From positions 652,303 through 716,302 of the forward strand of contig JAKSGN010000010.1 in assembly GCA_024180945.1 (NCBI GenBank): 64,000 bases of DNA. Direction: 5' to 3'. Numbering within the stretch: position 1 is the first letter of the stretch; each line of letters begins with the position of its first letter. The notes beneath the pieces are model-generated. The model saw nothing but the letters and a program-made list of their open reading frames with translations. It ran no database searches and was not told where the DNA came from. The position numbers and the translations under genes are program-made. This document shows positions 32,535 through 45,500 of this stretch, piece after piece. The DNA comes from Macrophomina tecta (Eukaryota > Ascomycota > Dothideomycetes > Botryosphaeriales > Botryosphaeriaceae).

Positions 32535-35500
32535 ACGGCCCTACGGCATTGGGATCGACCCAGGGGCCACAGTCTAGGTCCCTTCACATGGTATCACGCA
32601 CATCGAATACGGAAATTCTCACCGGACCAAATCTTTGGAAACAATTCAAAACGAAAGGAACACTCAACGGAGTGCCCATCAGGATACTGATCGACACAGG
32701 ATCAAGCGGAAACTTTATACACAACGAGTTTGTGGAACAATGCAAGATCCTATACCGGAAGAAGAAAGAGCCATACCCACTCAGCGGATTCGACGGGAAA
32801 AGCTCAGTCTACGGAGAAGGCTGGGTAAAGATAGAAACGGAGGAAGCAACCCTCCAGATCAAGAACCATCGGGAGCAGATTTCCCTCGATGTCCAAAGGA
32901 TCCCCGGGCATGACATTATTCTAGGTATGCCCTGGATCCGAACACAGAAACCTATCTTCGACTTCAGCGAAGGAGACGAAATCGTCTTTCGAGAAGAGAT
33001 CGACGACCTCCTACGAAAATTCGGTTTACGCATGGAAAACGGGTTAATGAACACCCTACAGCGACTCTTGTCTACTATGAATCGGGAAGTAGCCAGCGTA
33101 AGGCCCAAGAGCGGCAGCTGTGTAGGCGACTCCGATAGTGGTGTAAGTCAGAACCAGGACTGCGACGCAGAAGGCGAAGCCTCCTTGGTAAAATGCAACC
33201 CTATCGCAGGAATAAGCCCTACCGAGCGAAACGATACCCTCGAATCATCAAGAGAAGAGCAAGACTCAAACGATGGCGTAAGGCCCAGTGACGGCAACAT
33301 CAACGGCAACCTTGAGGGAGGCCTAAGACAGGACCAGGACTGCAGCGTGCAAGACGCCGCCTCCTCGGTAAAATGCAGCGCCTCAAGCGGAGTAAGCCCT
33401 ACCGAGTCAAGTATTCCCGAAAATCAGGTACAACATTTGTCACGAAGGACCACGCAGAGAAAGCGTAAGGCCAAGAGTAAGGCTTCGCGGAAGCAATTGG
33501 CAGCCACCGAACCTCCCGTGGACGTACAGACAATCTCAAGAGAGGCATTCAGGCGTATGCGACGCCAAGGACAACAGGTCTGCCTCATGTACATCAAACC
33601 CTCACCGGCGGTGCAACAGAGAGCACTGGCCAGGGCCCAACGGGAAAGGCCAAGGGATGAGGACTGTCCAACTCCCATCGGAGGAGACGATCCTGCGAGG
33701 ATCAAGAGAGGACAACACGGTAGTTTGGAGATGTGGCAGCAACCACAAGGAACACCTCCAATCCCAGAAATGGAAACGGTACCCGACGAATATTGGGACT
33801 TAGTTGCCGTTTGCCAAGAAAGAGGAAAGGGAGACTTGCCAAAGCACCAACCGTGGGACCACGAGATTCCGCTCAAGCCAGGAACGAAACCGGCTTATAA
33901 GCCTATCTACTCCTTATCAAAGAAGGAAATGGAGGCTTTGAAGGAATACATCGAGAAGAACCTCGAACGAGGATACATTCGGCCATCGACGTCATCAGCC
34001 GGATATCCGATCCTCTTCGTCCCCAAGAAGAATGGCAAGTTACGCCTCTGTGTCGACTACCGACAACTTAACGACATCACGATCAAGAACCGATACCCGC
34101 TCCCACGCATCGACGAGCTCCAGGACAAGTTAGGGAACGCAAAGTACTTTACGAAGCTGGACCTACGGGACGGTTACCACTTGGTCAGAATCAAGGAAGG
34201 GGAAGAGTGGAAGACAGCCTTCCGCACGAGACTAGGACTATACGAGTATACGGTTATGCCATTCGGGCTTACCAACGCACCAGCAACCTTTCAGAATCTC
34301 GTCAATGACACGCTGCGCGAATACTTGGATATCTTCTGCATGGCTTACCTCGACGACATCCTCATCTTTTCAGACACCCTTGAGGAACACAAGAAGCATG
34401 TCAGAAAGGTCCTAGAAACGCTTCAAGCAAAGAATCTCACTATTGCACCGGACAAGTGCTTCTGGCATACCCAGAAAGTGGAATTCTTAGGCTTTGTCAT
34501 CACCCCCGGACATGTCGGTATGGACGACTCGAAACTGGATTCCATCAGAGAATGGCCAGTACCGAAGACGATCAAGGAAGTACAGTCCTTCCTTGGGTTC
34601 GCGAATTTCTACAGGAAGTTCATCTGGAACTATTCAAAGGTCACGGAACCTTTAACGCGACTCACTCAGAAGGAGCATGGCTTCCAATGGGGAGACGATC
34701 AGCAGCAAGCCTTCGATTCGCTGAAACGGATGTTTTGCGAAGCACCCGTCTTAGGGATATACGATCCCGACAAACCAATCGAAGTAGAAACTGACGCGTC
34801 AGGATTCGCCCTAGGAGCATGTCTCAGCCAGCCTGACGATGAAGGCAGATGGCATCCGATCGCGTTCTACTCAAGAAAGTTCACCCCAGCAGAGCTCAAC
34901 TACGACACTCATGACAAGGAGCTCTTGGCTATCGTCTCAGCATTCAAGCACTGGAGACACTACCTAGAAGGAACCGACCAACAGGTGATAGTGCATTGTG
35001 ACCATCAGAATCTCACGCGCTTCACCACGACCAAGGAGCTGAACCGACGACAAGTTCGCTGGTCACAAGAATTGGCATCCTACAATTTCAAGATCACACA
35101 CAGAAAAGGTGTAGATAACGCCGCCGCTGACGCGCTCAGCAGAAGGGTAGACTACATGGAAGGAAGAATCGAGCCGCAACCTGCAGTACTGCAGTGGACA
35201 AGCGATGGATCGCTCACCCTTGCCAGACAGTCTTTCCCAATGCTTCGCATCGAGTCAAACCCGTGGCATCAGAAGATCCGAGAAGCATACGCTCAGGACT
35301 CCTTCGCGCAGGAACTTTTAGCGCTTGAGGACGACCCGCGTGTTGCTCGAGATAGAGAAGGAACGCTTCTCTTCAAAGGGTTAATCTATGTCCCGACAAG
35401 ACTGCGAGAAGCACTCGTTAAAGACATGCACGTAGCACCCGCGCATGGACATCAGGGCATCGACAGGACAACCGAGAGGATCACGCAAAACTTCTACTTT

Positions 35501-37750
35501 CCGGGATTACGAAAGACGGTCCAGCGTATAGTCTCGCAATGCGACCTTTGCATCCGGAGCAAAGCCGCGACACACGCTCCGTACGGACATTTACAACCCC
35601 TGGAAGTACCAGAACGACCATGGCAATGGGTCACGCTAGACTTCATCACAAAGCTACCAAGGTCTAGGGACCCGCTCACAGAAGTCAAGTTCGACTCGAT
35701 CCTAGTCTTTGTCGACAGACTCACGAAGTACGCCTACTTCTTGCCCTACCTAGAGGCATCGAATGCAGAACAGCTAGCCCACACGTTTCTCCGATACATC
35801 TTCGCGGATCACGGAATGCCGGAAGTATTGGTTTCGGACAGGGACAAGCTGATGAGATCAGAATTTTGGCAAACGCTTATGCGCCAGCTTGGAGCAAAGA
35901 ACAAACTCTCTACAACGGCACACGCGCAAACCGACGGCCAGACAGAACGGATGAACCGGACTCTCGAACAGTATCTTCGCTGTTACATCAACTACCCACA
36001 GGATGACTGGGCCACATGGCTACCCATGGCACAATTCGCCTATAACAGCGCCAAACAAGAGTCAACCAACGTATCCCCGTTCTTTGCCAACTATGGGTTT
36101 GAACCAGACGCGTATAGAGAGGCCATCCCAAGCAGAAAATTGGCCCAGAAAGGCGTTCTCAAGGCCGAGCAGCTAAGGGGATTGCACAAAGCCATCAGTC
36201 TCGACCTCGAATATGTACGAATTATGATGTCCAAATACTACAACAGACGGCACCAGGCGGCACCGAACCTTAAAAGGGGGGATAAAGTGTACCTCCTCAC
36301 GAAAAACATCAAATCAAAACGACCGAGCGACAAATTGGATTTCAAGAAAATCGGTCCATTCGAAATTGCAGAAAAACTCGGAGAAGTCACGTATCGACTC
36401 AAATTGCCTAACACACGGATGAACTCCACCTTTCACGTGGCAATGCTCGAGCCAGCACCAGAAAACGCCACCATTCCGGAAACTCAGGAAGAAATTATAC
36501 CAGAAAACCCTGACGCCGAAGAAGACCAGTACCCAGTCGAGAAGATCCTAGACTGCAAGCGGTTCGGTCGTCAGCTCAAATATCTCGTCAAATGGGAAGG
36601 TTACGGGAATGAAGACAACCAGTGGGTGCCAAAGGACGACATACACTCAGACCTTGTCACGGAGTTCCATCGCCAGAACCCTGACCTCCCGCGGAAACGA
36701 GGCCGTCCTCGAACGAGAACGACGGAAGGCCCTCGAGAGTCGCAACATCCCACACCAGGGACGACGACCGGCGAACAGAATCCACAGGTCCAGGAGAACG
36801 CGGGGACCACGCACCAGCCACAGGCTCGCCGGCAGAATCGGCAAACCCAGCCTCCCGCGGCGCAGCAGGATCCACCGACTCGTGACGTGGCCGTTTTGAC
36901 GCGGACGGACCCCCGGAATTCTCAGGGTCAGACGGCTCCCCAGCCGCCAGCTGCTCCAACAGCCTCTGATCCTTCATCTCCAGAGCCGCGACATCCTCCG
37001 AAGAAAGTTCGCGATCAAGAATGGAGAAACCACGATCCTCCAGCAACTTCTGCTGTTTCCGAAGGCGTACTAGCTTCGAGGAAGAAGCGCGAAGGCGAGA
37101 TTGTAACCTCTCCAACGCCTCCGAGGCCTCCTGGAAATCACGATAAGCAGCCTCCTCCTCAGAACGGATCCGCTCTTGTTGGCGACGCAAACGATTCACT
37201 GTTAGGACGTCAGCAAGGAAAAGAACAAAGAAAACGAATCCTTACTAGTGGACACGGAAACCCTCTGAGCGTCACACATGGTATAACCACGAGCCGCACA
37301 CTCTCCACAACGGGACGAACGAGGACCAATCCTACAGACACGCCCGTTAGCGGAACAATCGAAACAAGCACGCGTGACCGGAGCAAAGGAATTGATCGCG
37401 GTCGACAACTCAGCGCGATAAGCCGACTCGTCGCGAGAACGTTTCACGCCAGCCATGACGAAGGAAACTTACGGGAGAAAGAGGAATCACAGCAGCAGAC
37501 GAATTATAGCCTTTACGGAGAATCTTCGGGCCGAAGATCCTTAAAGGGGGGGATAGTGTTACGGCGCAGCCTACACAGGACCTGGGTAAGAAGGATAAGA
37601 AGGACAAGCGGGGCGCCTACGCGCCCGCGAGAAAGATCCACCGGCAAGGAGTCACGTGACTCCCGGTTCAACTGTTCAGAGCCTTGGCACTCTGAACTCC
37701 TGAACTCGCGAAGTTCAGACGTTCAACCGCTTGGCAGAATGAACCCATGA
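32532..37750 (+). CDS. pol: Pol polyprotein: protease, RT, RNase H, integrase, chromodomain
   Basis: The pol frame is also open from ATG 32441 (1769 residues), but the slip site makes a Gag-Pol fusion from about 32532 likely. Domains numbered from 32441: aspartic protease DTGSSGNF (about 85); reverse transcriptase with VDYRQLN and catalytic YLDDILIF (about 636); RNase H with VETDASGFALG (about 783), HDKELLAIV and ADALSRR; integrase with the HHCC finger ending QCDLCIRS, then D in VTLDFITKLP, D in LVSDRDKLM and E in DGQTERMNRT; and a chromodomain (about 1363-1413, YLVKWEGYGNEDNQWVP). A Pro/Arg-rich tail then runs to a stop inside the 3' LTR. That tail overlaps an antisense gene. The chromodomain suggests targeting to methylated-histone chromatin, by analogy with other chromoviruses. 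Confidence 0.93.
36657..37456 (-). CDS. Antisense Zn2Cys6-like coiled-coil protein inside the gypsy element
   Basis: Two exons, 37456-37246 and 37198-36657, joined across a 47-nt intron (37199-37245; donor GTAAGG, branch CTGAC or CTAAC, acceptor CAG) to a 250-residue frame. The N-terminus has a basic KRSRDE patch and six cysteines spaced C-x2-C-x6-C-x8-C-x2-C-x8-C (CFDC ... CGEC ... C), which matches the fungal Zn2Cys6 binuclear-cluster spacing. A strongly charged coiled coil follows (RRQQERIRSEEEAAYRDFQE), then a second basic and acidic region (KRPRHESVDP). It lies opposite the Pro/Arg-rich pol tail and ends upstream of the chromodomain. It could be a transcription factor-like protein carried by the element. 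Expression is unproven, and chance cannot be fully excluded, but the cysteine pattern and clean splice argue against it. Confidence 0.6.
37541..37553 (+). promoter_or_regulatory. Polypurine tract
   Basis: A purine run AAAGGGGGGGA just upstream of the 3' LTR (37557), in the right place to prime plus-strand synthesis. The decayed copy keeps it at 42000-42010. Confidence 0.85.
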
Positions 37751-37999
37751 ACTATCAGATTGTATACACTCTCCCACTATTATATAAACCACACTCTTTA
37801 GATAGCTTTGACCTTCGTGGTCAACTTCAATAACAATTCGCACATTGTTAGTAACACGGCCTTCGCACGCAGTGCTCAGTCTTGTCACGTGTTCGACTTG
37901 CTCTCACCCTCTTCTTGTACCCACTCAAGGAAATCCTTCGACAGGTTTTCTCCCTCTTCGGTGTTTGGATCCTTAGAGGCAGAGGCCCCGCTCGTTACA
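37557..37999 (+). repeat. 3' LTR (443 bp)
   Basis: Same sequence as 30163-30604 apart from one extra C near 37988. It directly abuts decayed integrase sequence at 38000. Confidence 0.93.
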
Positions 38000-39167
38000 G
38001 CGTTCTTAAAGCCGAGTAGCTAAGAGAATTATATAAAGCTATTAGTCTCGACCTCGAATATATACGAATTATAATATTTAAATACTATAATAGACGGTAC
38101 TAGGCGGTACTAAACCTTAAAAGAAGGAATAAAGTATACCTCCTTACAAAAAATATTAAATTAAAACAACCGAGCGATAAATTAGATTTTAAGAAAATCG
38201 GTCTATTTAAAATTATAGAAAAACTTAGAGAAGTTACGTATTAACTTAAACTATCTAATATACGAATAAACTCTATCTTTTACATAGTAATACTTAAGCT
38301 AGCGCTAGAAAACGCCACTATTCTAGAAATATAGAAAGAGATTATACTGGAAAATCCTAACGCCGAAAAAAACTAGTACCTAGTCGAAAAGATTCTAGAC
38401 TATAAGCGGTTTAGCCGTTAGCTTAAATATCTCGTTAAATAGGAAGGTTACGGAAATAAAGATAACTAGTAGATACTAAAGAACGATATATACCTAGATC
38501 TCGTTATAAAATTTTATTATTAGAACCCTAACCTTTCGCGGAAACGGGGTCGCCCTAAAAGAACGAATCTATTTATAACTTAGCCCTAGACGGAAACGTA
38601 ATCCTAGCTACTAAGTTAGACTAAGAACCTCTAAAATTCGAGAAGCCCGTAATAATAGAAAGACTCGAAGAATGTTTTAAAGTTAGTATATTCTCGCTAG
38701 CTATACATCGCTTATCGCGATTCTTCTTTTCGAGCTTTTTTAACTTCTTAATAAACGCTAGCTCGCGTTTAAACATCCCCTTTTACTTATACGTAAGAAG
38801 AGCGAGTTACTTCTTTAAGCGATAATAATAAGCGTATACCTCGAAACAACGCTCTTAGAGTTTTAACTCCTCTACTAAAATCTAACGCTTATTCTTATAA
38901 AGGCGCTCTAGCTAATCCTCTATCTTCTTTACTTTCGCGTTAATTTTCACCCCTATAACGGTTAGCCAGGATAGAGAATAAGCGGGAAAGATATATAATC
39001 GCGCTAAGAAACTACTAAGTCGTATTTATAGTTCTTTAATAAATAGCGCTTATAGTGCCCCGAATCAGACATCCCAATAATAAATAAATACATAATATTG
39101 ACATATTCTTATGTATTCATTGGCAGATCCTAATATTATTATCGATTGCTAAGCTTATCAATAATTA

Positions 39168-41254
39168 TTAATATAAAACTGAAGCGCCATGCATGTCGTC
39201 GTTGCCGCCAGCAATATCCATGACCTTACCATCTACTGCCACGTAGACTTTGCGGACCAAGTCATTCTTCACCCAGTTGCTCAGGCATTGAAGCTTCTCG
39301 ATAGTATCAGGCGAGAGCCGTGCCCTGTCCCAAGAAATTGTCCGCCTTGCGCAAGAGAATACCCGTTCCGGATCGTCGGACATCGCCGGCACACTTAGTA
39401 TGTCAATGGCCAATTGGTGTAAACGTGGATACTCAATCCTCTGTTCTTCTCGACACCACCATTCAAGCGGTGTTTTGGTCGTCATAGGTCTTGGCGGAGA
39501 ATTGACGAATTTTTCGAATTCATCCTCATCTCCGGGTTCATCCAAGACACTCATTGACTGCTTGATACGCTCGTACGGTGTTACTTCCCGTCGTTCGTCG
39601 TTCAGCCGAGCCGCGGACTCCGACGGGAGTGGCCGGTCCTTGTACTTCGCCCAATGCTGCCGTGCACCAGCAATAGCGGTCTGCCTCCATTCCTCTGCCC
39701 AGTGGCGGTCAAGGTACCTCCGGCGCTTTTCTGGATGGAGCAATAATGCCGTGGCATATATTGGGTTTCTGTCACTCTCTTCATAATACTTCGAGAGAAC
39801 CCACCAACCCATGTGAATGGAATGAACCATACGCGCGTTGCTGGCGTATTTGCCCTGCTTTAACATCAGTCCAGGTCTGGTAATCGATCGAGCCGTCCAT
39901 GGCTTACCTTGGCATTCTCAAACTGCATGAAAAGAATATCCATATTCTCTAGCACCTGATCTATTGATGCCCACTCCATTCGCTGCTCCAAGGTCGCTTG
40001 GTAAAACGGCTGCAAGAACTCGTGAGTCATTTTGAGTACTTGCCAATCATCATGTGTGAGGATGTCGTCTTCCAGCTCGTTGTGGTATTGGTTGAGGAAT
40101 ATTGACAATGGACCCTCTTGGCTGATAGCCGCATCAAGCAACTTGAACCATGAGTTCCAACGGGTGATATTGTCAATTCCAAGCGCCTTTTCTGCAATGT
40201 CATCCCATGCATCGTTGCGCACTGTGGAATTACGGATGAACACCGCAATGTTGTGGAGTTTACCCATTGGGCCGATGCTCCGCCAGCCGGCAGTGTCATG
40301 GCGTTTCTTGCGCCTGTCGTGACTCTTGTGACAAGTGTTCGACTGAATTTGGTCGTGTAACGCGTCCGCAACTGTTACATCATTTACCTCGTGTTGCGCC
40401 TGCGCAATTGCGGCCTGCAGAGCGTCCTCACTAGTTGCAAAGAGAAAGGCTTGAAGGGACAAGTTAATGATGTGGCCGGCACACCGCGTGCGAGAGGACA
40501 CTGGGTCAAGTGTAAGGCCGTACTCTTGCGACAGCTCAACAGCAAGTTGGCGGAGACAGGTGTCATTCTTTGCGTCATTGTCCCCAGTGAAGTAGCCGAT
40601 TCGGGGCGCTAAGTGGTACTGTCGGATAATCGTCATCAAGTGAGGTGCCATAGCCGTGCCGGCGTGAGAGCGGCGGAGGTTTGGTAGCCCTAGCAATGCT
40701 TTCCGAGGTTTGTAGGCCTCGTCAACCCATTGGGCGTGAACAGCGATATAGGCCTTCCGCTGAGGAGAAGACCATACGTCCATAGCAATGTGTACGAGGC
40801 TCCGGGCACGTTCTAGCCATTCCTTTACGGATTGTTGATGCGCATCGTAGGCCCTATCCAAGTCCGCCGCAACTGTGCTACCGGAATCAGTTAGGAACTC
40901 TTCAACGGCAGGGTTTATCGCGGCCAGAAGTGCCTGGTATTCCGGCCAGGTTACGAAGTTGAGCGGTAAATGTTTATGTGCGGATAGCAACATCTGTGCC
41001 TCTCGAAAGGCATCGACATTGATTACACTCCGTAGAGTGTTCATCTCATTCTCCCTGACTTGCTGCAGCCGCTTGCCGGTTGTTCTTGCGAAGGCATTTT
41101 CGATGGCTAGTTGGCGCCTGTTTTGAGATTTTGAATCCTCTCGAACAAGTATGTGATGAGCCTTCTCGAGATGATAGCGGGCGTTGCCAGATATGTGGGT
41201 TGACCAGGATGGATTGCGACAACGCGTGCAGTAGTGAAGTAATTTCCCGCTCAT
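39168..41254 (-). CDS. hAT-family transposase
   Basis: Two exons, 41254-39908 and 39854-39168, with a 53-nt intron (donor GTAAGC at 39907, acceptor CAG at 39855) joining to 677 residues. A stop occurs if the intron is retained. The N-terminus carries a BED-type zinc finger (CTRCRNPSWSTH, then HLEKAHH). Catalytic acidic residues are plausible in HIAMDVWSSP and YFTGDNDAKND. The C-terminal hAT dimerisation region is clear: PLEWWCREEQRIEYPRLHQL, then DILSVPAMSDDPERVFS and RARLSPDTIEKL. It would excise and insert the element that carries it. The splice joins MQFENAK directly to GKYASNARMV, as in other fungal hAT transposases. Confidence 0.88.
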
Positions 41255-41366
41255 AGTACGTGGCTCGTCGCCTTGAGCTTCTCGAAAGTGATCCCATGTT
41301 GATGTGGCTCTCAGTTTCCGTCTCTTGACCGTATGCTGAGCTGACGATGCCTCGGGTTCTGACAGT

Positions 41367-41663
41367 GTGCTGGCAACTTATGAGGCACTGTCAGAGGGTA
41401 CCACGGAGGAAGAACTTGACGGGGCATTGGATTGGGGCAGTGAGGATATGTTGACGTCCATTGTCGTGTGTAGAGATATGTCGCTGATGTATTACGAACT
41501 GCGTACTTGCAACGTGACGGGTATGGCGAGGCAGCAGTTTCGGTTGCTAGGAGTTACAAACATTGGAGTTCACCTCCTATCTAGAGGCCTGATAAGCAGT
41601 AATATGCGTACAAGACTGCAATTTAATCTGAAACACTCTGGGGGAATTGGCGCTGGAAAATAG
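41367..41663 (+). other. Short unassigned frame inside the hAT element
   Basis: A 98-codon plus-strand frame upstream of the transposase start. The first part is acidic (SEGTTEEELDGALDWGSED). It could be a divergent small protein or simply 5' leader DNA of the transposase; the latter is more likely. Confidence 0.15.
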
Positions 41664-42013
41664 TGGGCCTATATTATTAATAGTTAACAATATATATTTA
41701 TTGGCAGCGTCTATATTATTATCCTTATGGAAAAGCTTAACAATAAATATGCCCTTAATAATAAATATATATTTATTACTGGGATGTCTGCCCCGAATCT
41801 AAGCTAATAAAATACTTCGTACTAGCGGCACGATAAGCGCTATAGGGGAAAGGCATCTCGTATTAGTAGTAACTAACGAGCGCGTAATAACGTTACGTCG
41901 AGGAAACCTTAGGTATAATAAGTAAAAGACACGGAAGGAAGTAAGGGTTACCTACTAAAAACTTATATACGTTATAGAATTCTTCGGGCCGAAGGACCTA
42001 AAAGGGGGGATAG

Positions 42014-42502
42014 TATTATAGCGTAGCCTCTATAGGGTTAGGAAATAGCAGAATAAGGTAGTAAGTAGAAAGCTCGGGTACGGTATAGAAAGAACTTATA
42101 CGTACTTACATAAAGTATATAACGCTAAGATAGTACTCTTACTACTTCGAAGACGCTCGGACTAGAATACTATAGAGTACTTAGAGTAGAATAAGCTACT
42201 CTATCTACTTCTAAGATTACCGCCCTCCCGAGGAATAGAGTAGATAGATTAAAAACTAGATTATAGATATTTTTCTACTAGTATATAAACTACACTCTTT
42301 AGATAGCTTTAACCTTCGTGGTTAACTTTAATAATAATTTAGTATATTATTAGTAATACGGCCTTTATATATAGTACTTAGTCTTATTACGTATTTAACT
42401 TACTCTTACTTTCTTCTTATACCTACTTAAGAAAACCCTTCTCGATAGATTTTCTTTCTTTTTAGTATTTAGATTTTTAGAGGTAGAGGCCCGCTTGTTA
42501 TA
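42014..42502 (+). repeat. RIP-decayed gypsy LTR
   Basis: Aligns along its length to the intact LTR, with the best-kept block being the TATATAAAC / CACTCTTTAGATAGCTTT region near 42280, and extensive C-to-T and G-to-A change. It ends TTGTTATA where the intact copy ends CGTTACA. Confidence 0.85.
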
Positions 42503-45500
42503 TATAGTTCTTCTTAAAATCTATTATTTTTCTTAAATAGAAGGCGATAGAGTATAGTTTATTTTATTTATCTAGCTAGCTAAGAACTACTTCTATAGCG
42601 TAGTTAAAGGCATCGGTTTCGACCGTAATAGATAGATTAGGGTTATAGATATCTAAAACTAAGGCTTTCGTAAATATACGCTTTAGTAAGTTAAAGGCTA
42701 TTTATTATTTTTCTTTTTATATGAACTTATATTCCTTCTTTATTAGGTTTATAAGAGGTATAGATACCTTAGCGTAGTTTAGAATAAACTTCTAGTAAAA
42801 GTTAGTAAATCTAAGAAAAAATTATACTTTTTTAATAGTTTTTAGCGTAGGCTAGTCTTTAATTATATTTAGTTTCTTTCTATCTATACTAATGTGTCCG
42901 GGTGTAAGAATAAACCCTAAGAATTTAGTACGCTATATAATCTATTTATACTTATCTAGCGCGATTTATAAGTCTCTCCCCCTTAGTACTTCTAAGATTT
43001 TTTATATATAGTTCTTATATTCTTCTAGGGTTTTAAAGTAGATAATAATATCGTCTAAGTATACTATATAGAATACGTCTAGATAGGGTTATAGTATATC
43101 GTTTACGAGGCTCTAAAAAGTTATTAGAGCGTTTATTAGTTCGAATAATATAATCGTATATTTAAAATATTCGAGTTATATTCGAAACGAGGTTTTCTAT
43201 TCTTCTTTATTCTTTATTTAGACGAAGTAGTAGCGCTTATAAAGATTAAGCTTTATAAAGTATTTTATATTCTAGAATTTATTCTAGAGTTTATTAATTC
43301 TAGAAAGAGAATAATAGTTCTTAACTATTATATCATTTAGTTACTAATAGTCTATTTAAAGGTATAGTTTACTATTCTTCTTTAGAATAAATAAGATAGG
43401 GTAGCCGGCTAGTAAAAATAAGGGCCGAATATATTTACGTTTTATATTCTTCTTAAAGTATTTCCTTAAAGCCTCTAGCTTACTTTAAGAGAGCGAGTAG
43501 ATAGGTTTAAATATAAAGTACGTTTCTAGAATAAGAGATATCTTATAATCTTAAGATTAGTATTTTAGTAATAATTTTTTCTCTTATTTTTTATAGAGAT
43601 CTACGAATTTTTAAAAATCTTTTAATAGGTTTTATATTTCTAGTAGTAGTATTAATTTATTAGTAGTAGGCCTTATAATTTTATTAAGGTCTACGTTAAC
43701 CTTAGCGACCGAAATACCCTATTTAACAATATCTATTTATTTATAAGTAAATAGATTATATTTTCTATAAATTCTTTAGGGGTAGTCTTCTTCGACTAGC
43801 TTTAGAATATTATTATCCTTCTAGCGAAGGCCCTATATTATATAAGTAATAATTTTTTACTTAATTTCCTTACTAGGCTTTAGATAAAGTATATATATCT
43901 CCTCTTCTCGGCGTCTTATACGTTAGATAGCTATATAGAAGATTTTCTTAATATTTATAGAGTTATTACGACTCTAGCTACTTAGATATTTCTAGCTTTA
44001 GTTCTTCGACTCTAGCTTCTAGCTCTAGCTACTCTTTACTATAGATATTTTTTTAGTAGTTACTAAGTATCTAGCGTATTTTTTATTTAGAAAGATAACT
44101 ATTCTTTTCTTCTATTAAATATACGGTTCGTAAATTTTAAACCACGGGATTTCTAGAATAATATCGTATTCTAGTATAAAGATTATATTAAGCGTAATCT
44201 TCTTTATATATCTTCTAATAGTAAGCTTTATAGGTTTTATCTTAACCTAAATTTATCTTTTATTATATAAGGTGGCTAACCCGTCTACTATTTTTAACGA
44301 GTAGAAATAGTCTTTTCTTATAAGCTAAATATTATTTTAGATAGTAAAGACGTAGCTAATAAAATTACCTTCTACTTCGCTATTAAGTATAGCTATTACA
44401 GTTTATTCGTAGATAGTTACTAGTATTCTAAGAACTTTTTCTAAGGTATATATACTATTTAATATATATAAAACCTAGTTAAGGAACCTATCTAACGGCC
44501 CCTTCTAGGATTTTTAACTAGGGAGGCCGTTTAGTTTTTTAATAGATAGCAGCTTACTATTTTCTCGTAGAAGTAGAAGTTCTAGTTCTCTACTAGGATT
44601 AGTAATTTCTTCTACTATATCTAGTATCCGCGCCTAATACGGCACCGCTAGTAAATCTAGTTATTATATATTTAGTATTTAAAGATAGGTATAGTGTATC
44701 TCTTCTTTAGAATCTATTATAGAATATTCTAGACCCTTATTACTATCCCGTATATACCGAGGATAAGCGCTATATTTTATAAGTACACGAGGTCTTATTA
44801 TTACTATACTCCCCGGGTCTTACTTTTAAGCTAGGTCGCTACTTTATTAGCTGAGGTAAGGGATAATTTCTTCTAGAAGTACTATATATCGTCTTTATAG
44901 AATTAAGAGCTAAGCTTCCCGTTTTCTATCTAGTATTACTAAAGTAGTAGGTCTATTCTTAATCCGGGAATCTAGTTAATTATCGAGACGAGGCTAGGTT
45001 TAATATACCTTATATCTCCGTATCTATTTAGATATTTCGTAATTTAGTTAAGTATAGCTTAATTCTACTATTACTCTATATTTTCTACTTCGCTAGATTT
45101 AGGTATATTATTATAGAGTTTACCTATATCGCTATTAACTAGCTTATTATTATAGAAGAAGTTATCGATTAGGTTATTAATTTCTAGTACTTCCTCGTTG
45201 CGCGTAGCTAGGTTTAGCTATTATAGCTTAGAGGAGTACTATTTAATAGCTTATTTATCGCTTTAATAGGTTATATAGTTATCGTCGAAGTAGGCGGTCT
45301 AGCTTATAGCTATATAGTTAACTTCTTTACTTAGAGTAGATATAGAGTGGGGTTCTTTTTCTTCTTAAGTAGCGATAGTAGTAGTCTTACTAGTTTTATT
45401 TCATTATAAGTTATAATACTAGGAATTCTATTTATTTTCGTAGTAGATATAGAGTTCTTTATTAAAGCATTCTATTTCTTACTTTATCTACTAGCGTTAG

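Larger units (their letters stand above)
30163..37999 (+). mobile_element. Apparently intact Ty3/gypsy chromovirus retrotransposon
   Basis: The 7.8-kb element has near-identical LTRs (442 and 443 bp, differing mainly by one C in a C run), full gag and pol frames, a slip site between them and a polypurine tract before the 3' LTR. High LTR identity means a recent insertion. The bases flanking the two ends (GCACG on the left, GCGTT on the right) do not match, so no target duplication is visible; the right flank is a decayed copy of the same family. No RIP decay is seen inside. Confidence 0.92.
39066..41790 (-). mobile_element. Intact hAT DNA transposon with 8-bp target duplication
   Basis: The 2725-bp element has short TIRs: CAGACATCCC with the next ~11 bases nearly matched at 39066, and the complement ending GGGATGTCTG at 41790. 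It is flanked by a perfect 8-bp direct repeat CCCCGAAT (39058-39065 and 41791-41798), the hallmark of hAT integration. It sits inside RIP-decayed gypsy DNA but is not decayed itself, so it inserted after the RIP event. Confidence 0.93.
38000..42502 (+). mobile_element. RIP-decayed 3' half of a gypsy element, split by a hAT insertion
   Basis: From 38000 the sequence aligns to the intact element from about 36150 (late integrase) onward through the chromodomain, with very many C-to-T and G-to-A differences and in-frame stops. After the hAT interruption (39066-41790) the alignment resumes and reaches the polypurine tract at about 42001 and a decayed LTR at 42014-42502. The 38600-39065 part is an AT-rich version of the pol tail and antisense gene. 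No product is expected. Confidence 0.8.

Noticed and set aside
39168..39866. Two separate hAT genes (overlapping TGA and ATG at 39866)
   Set aside because: A 53-nt GTAAGC...CAG intron joins the frames and restores a normal hAT transposase.
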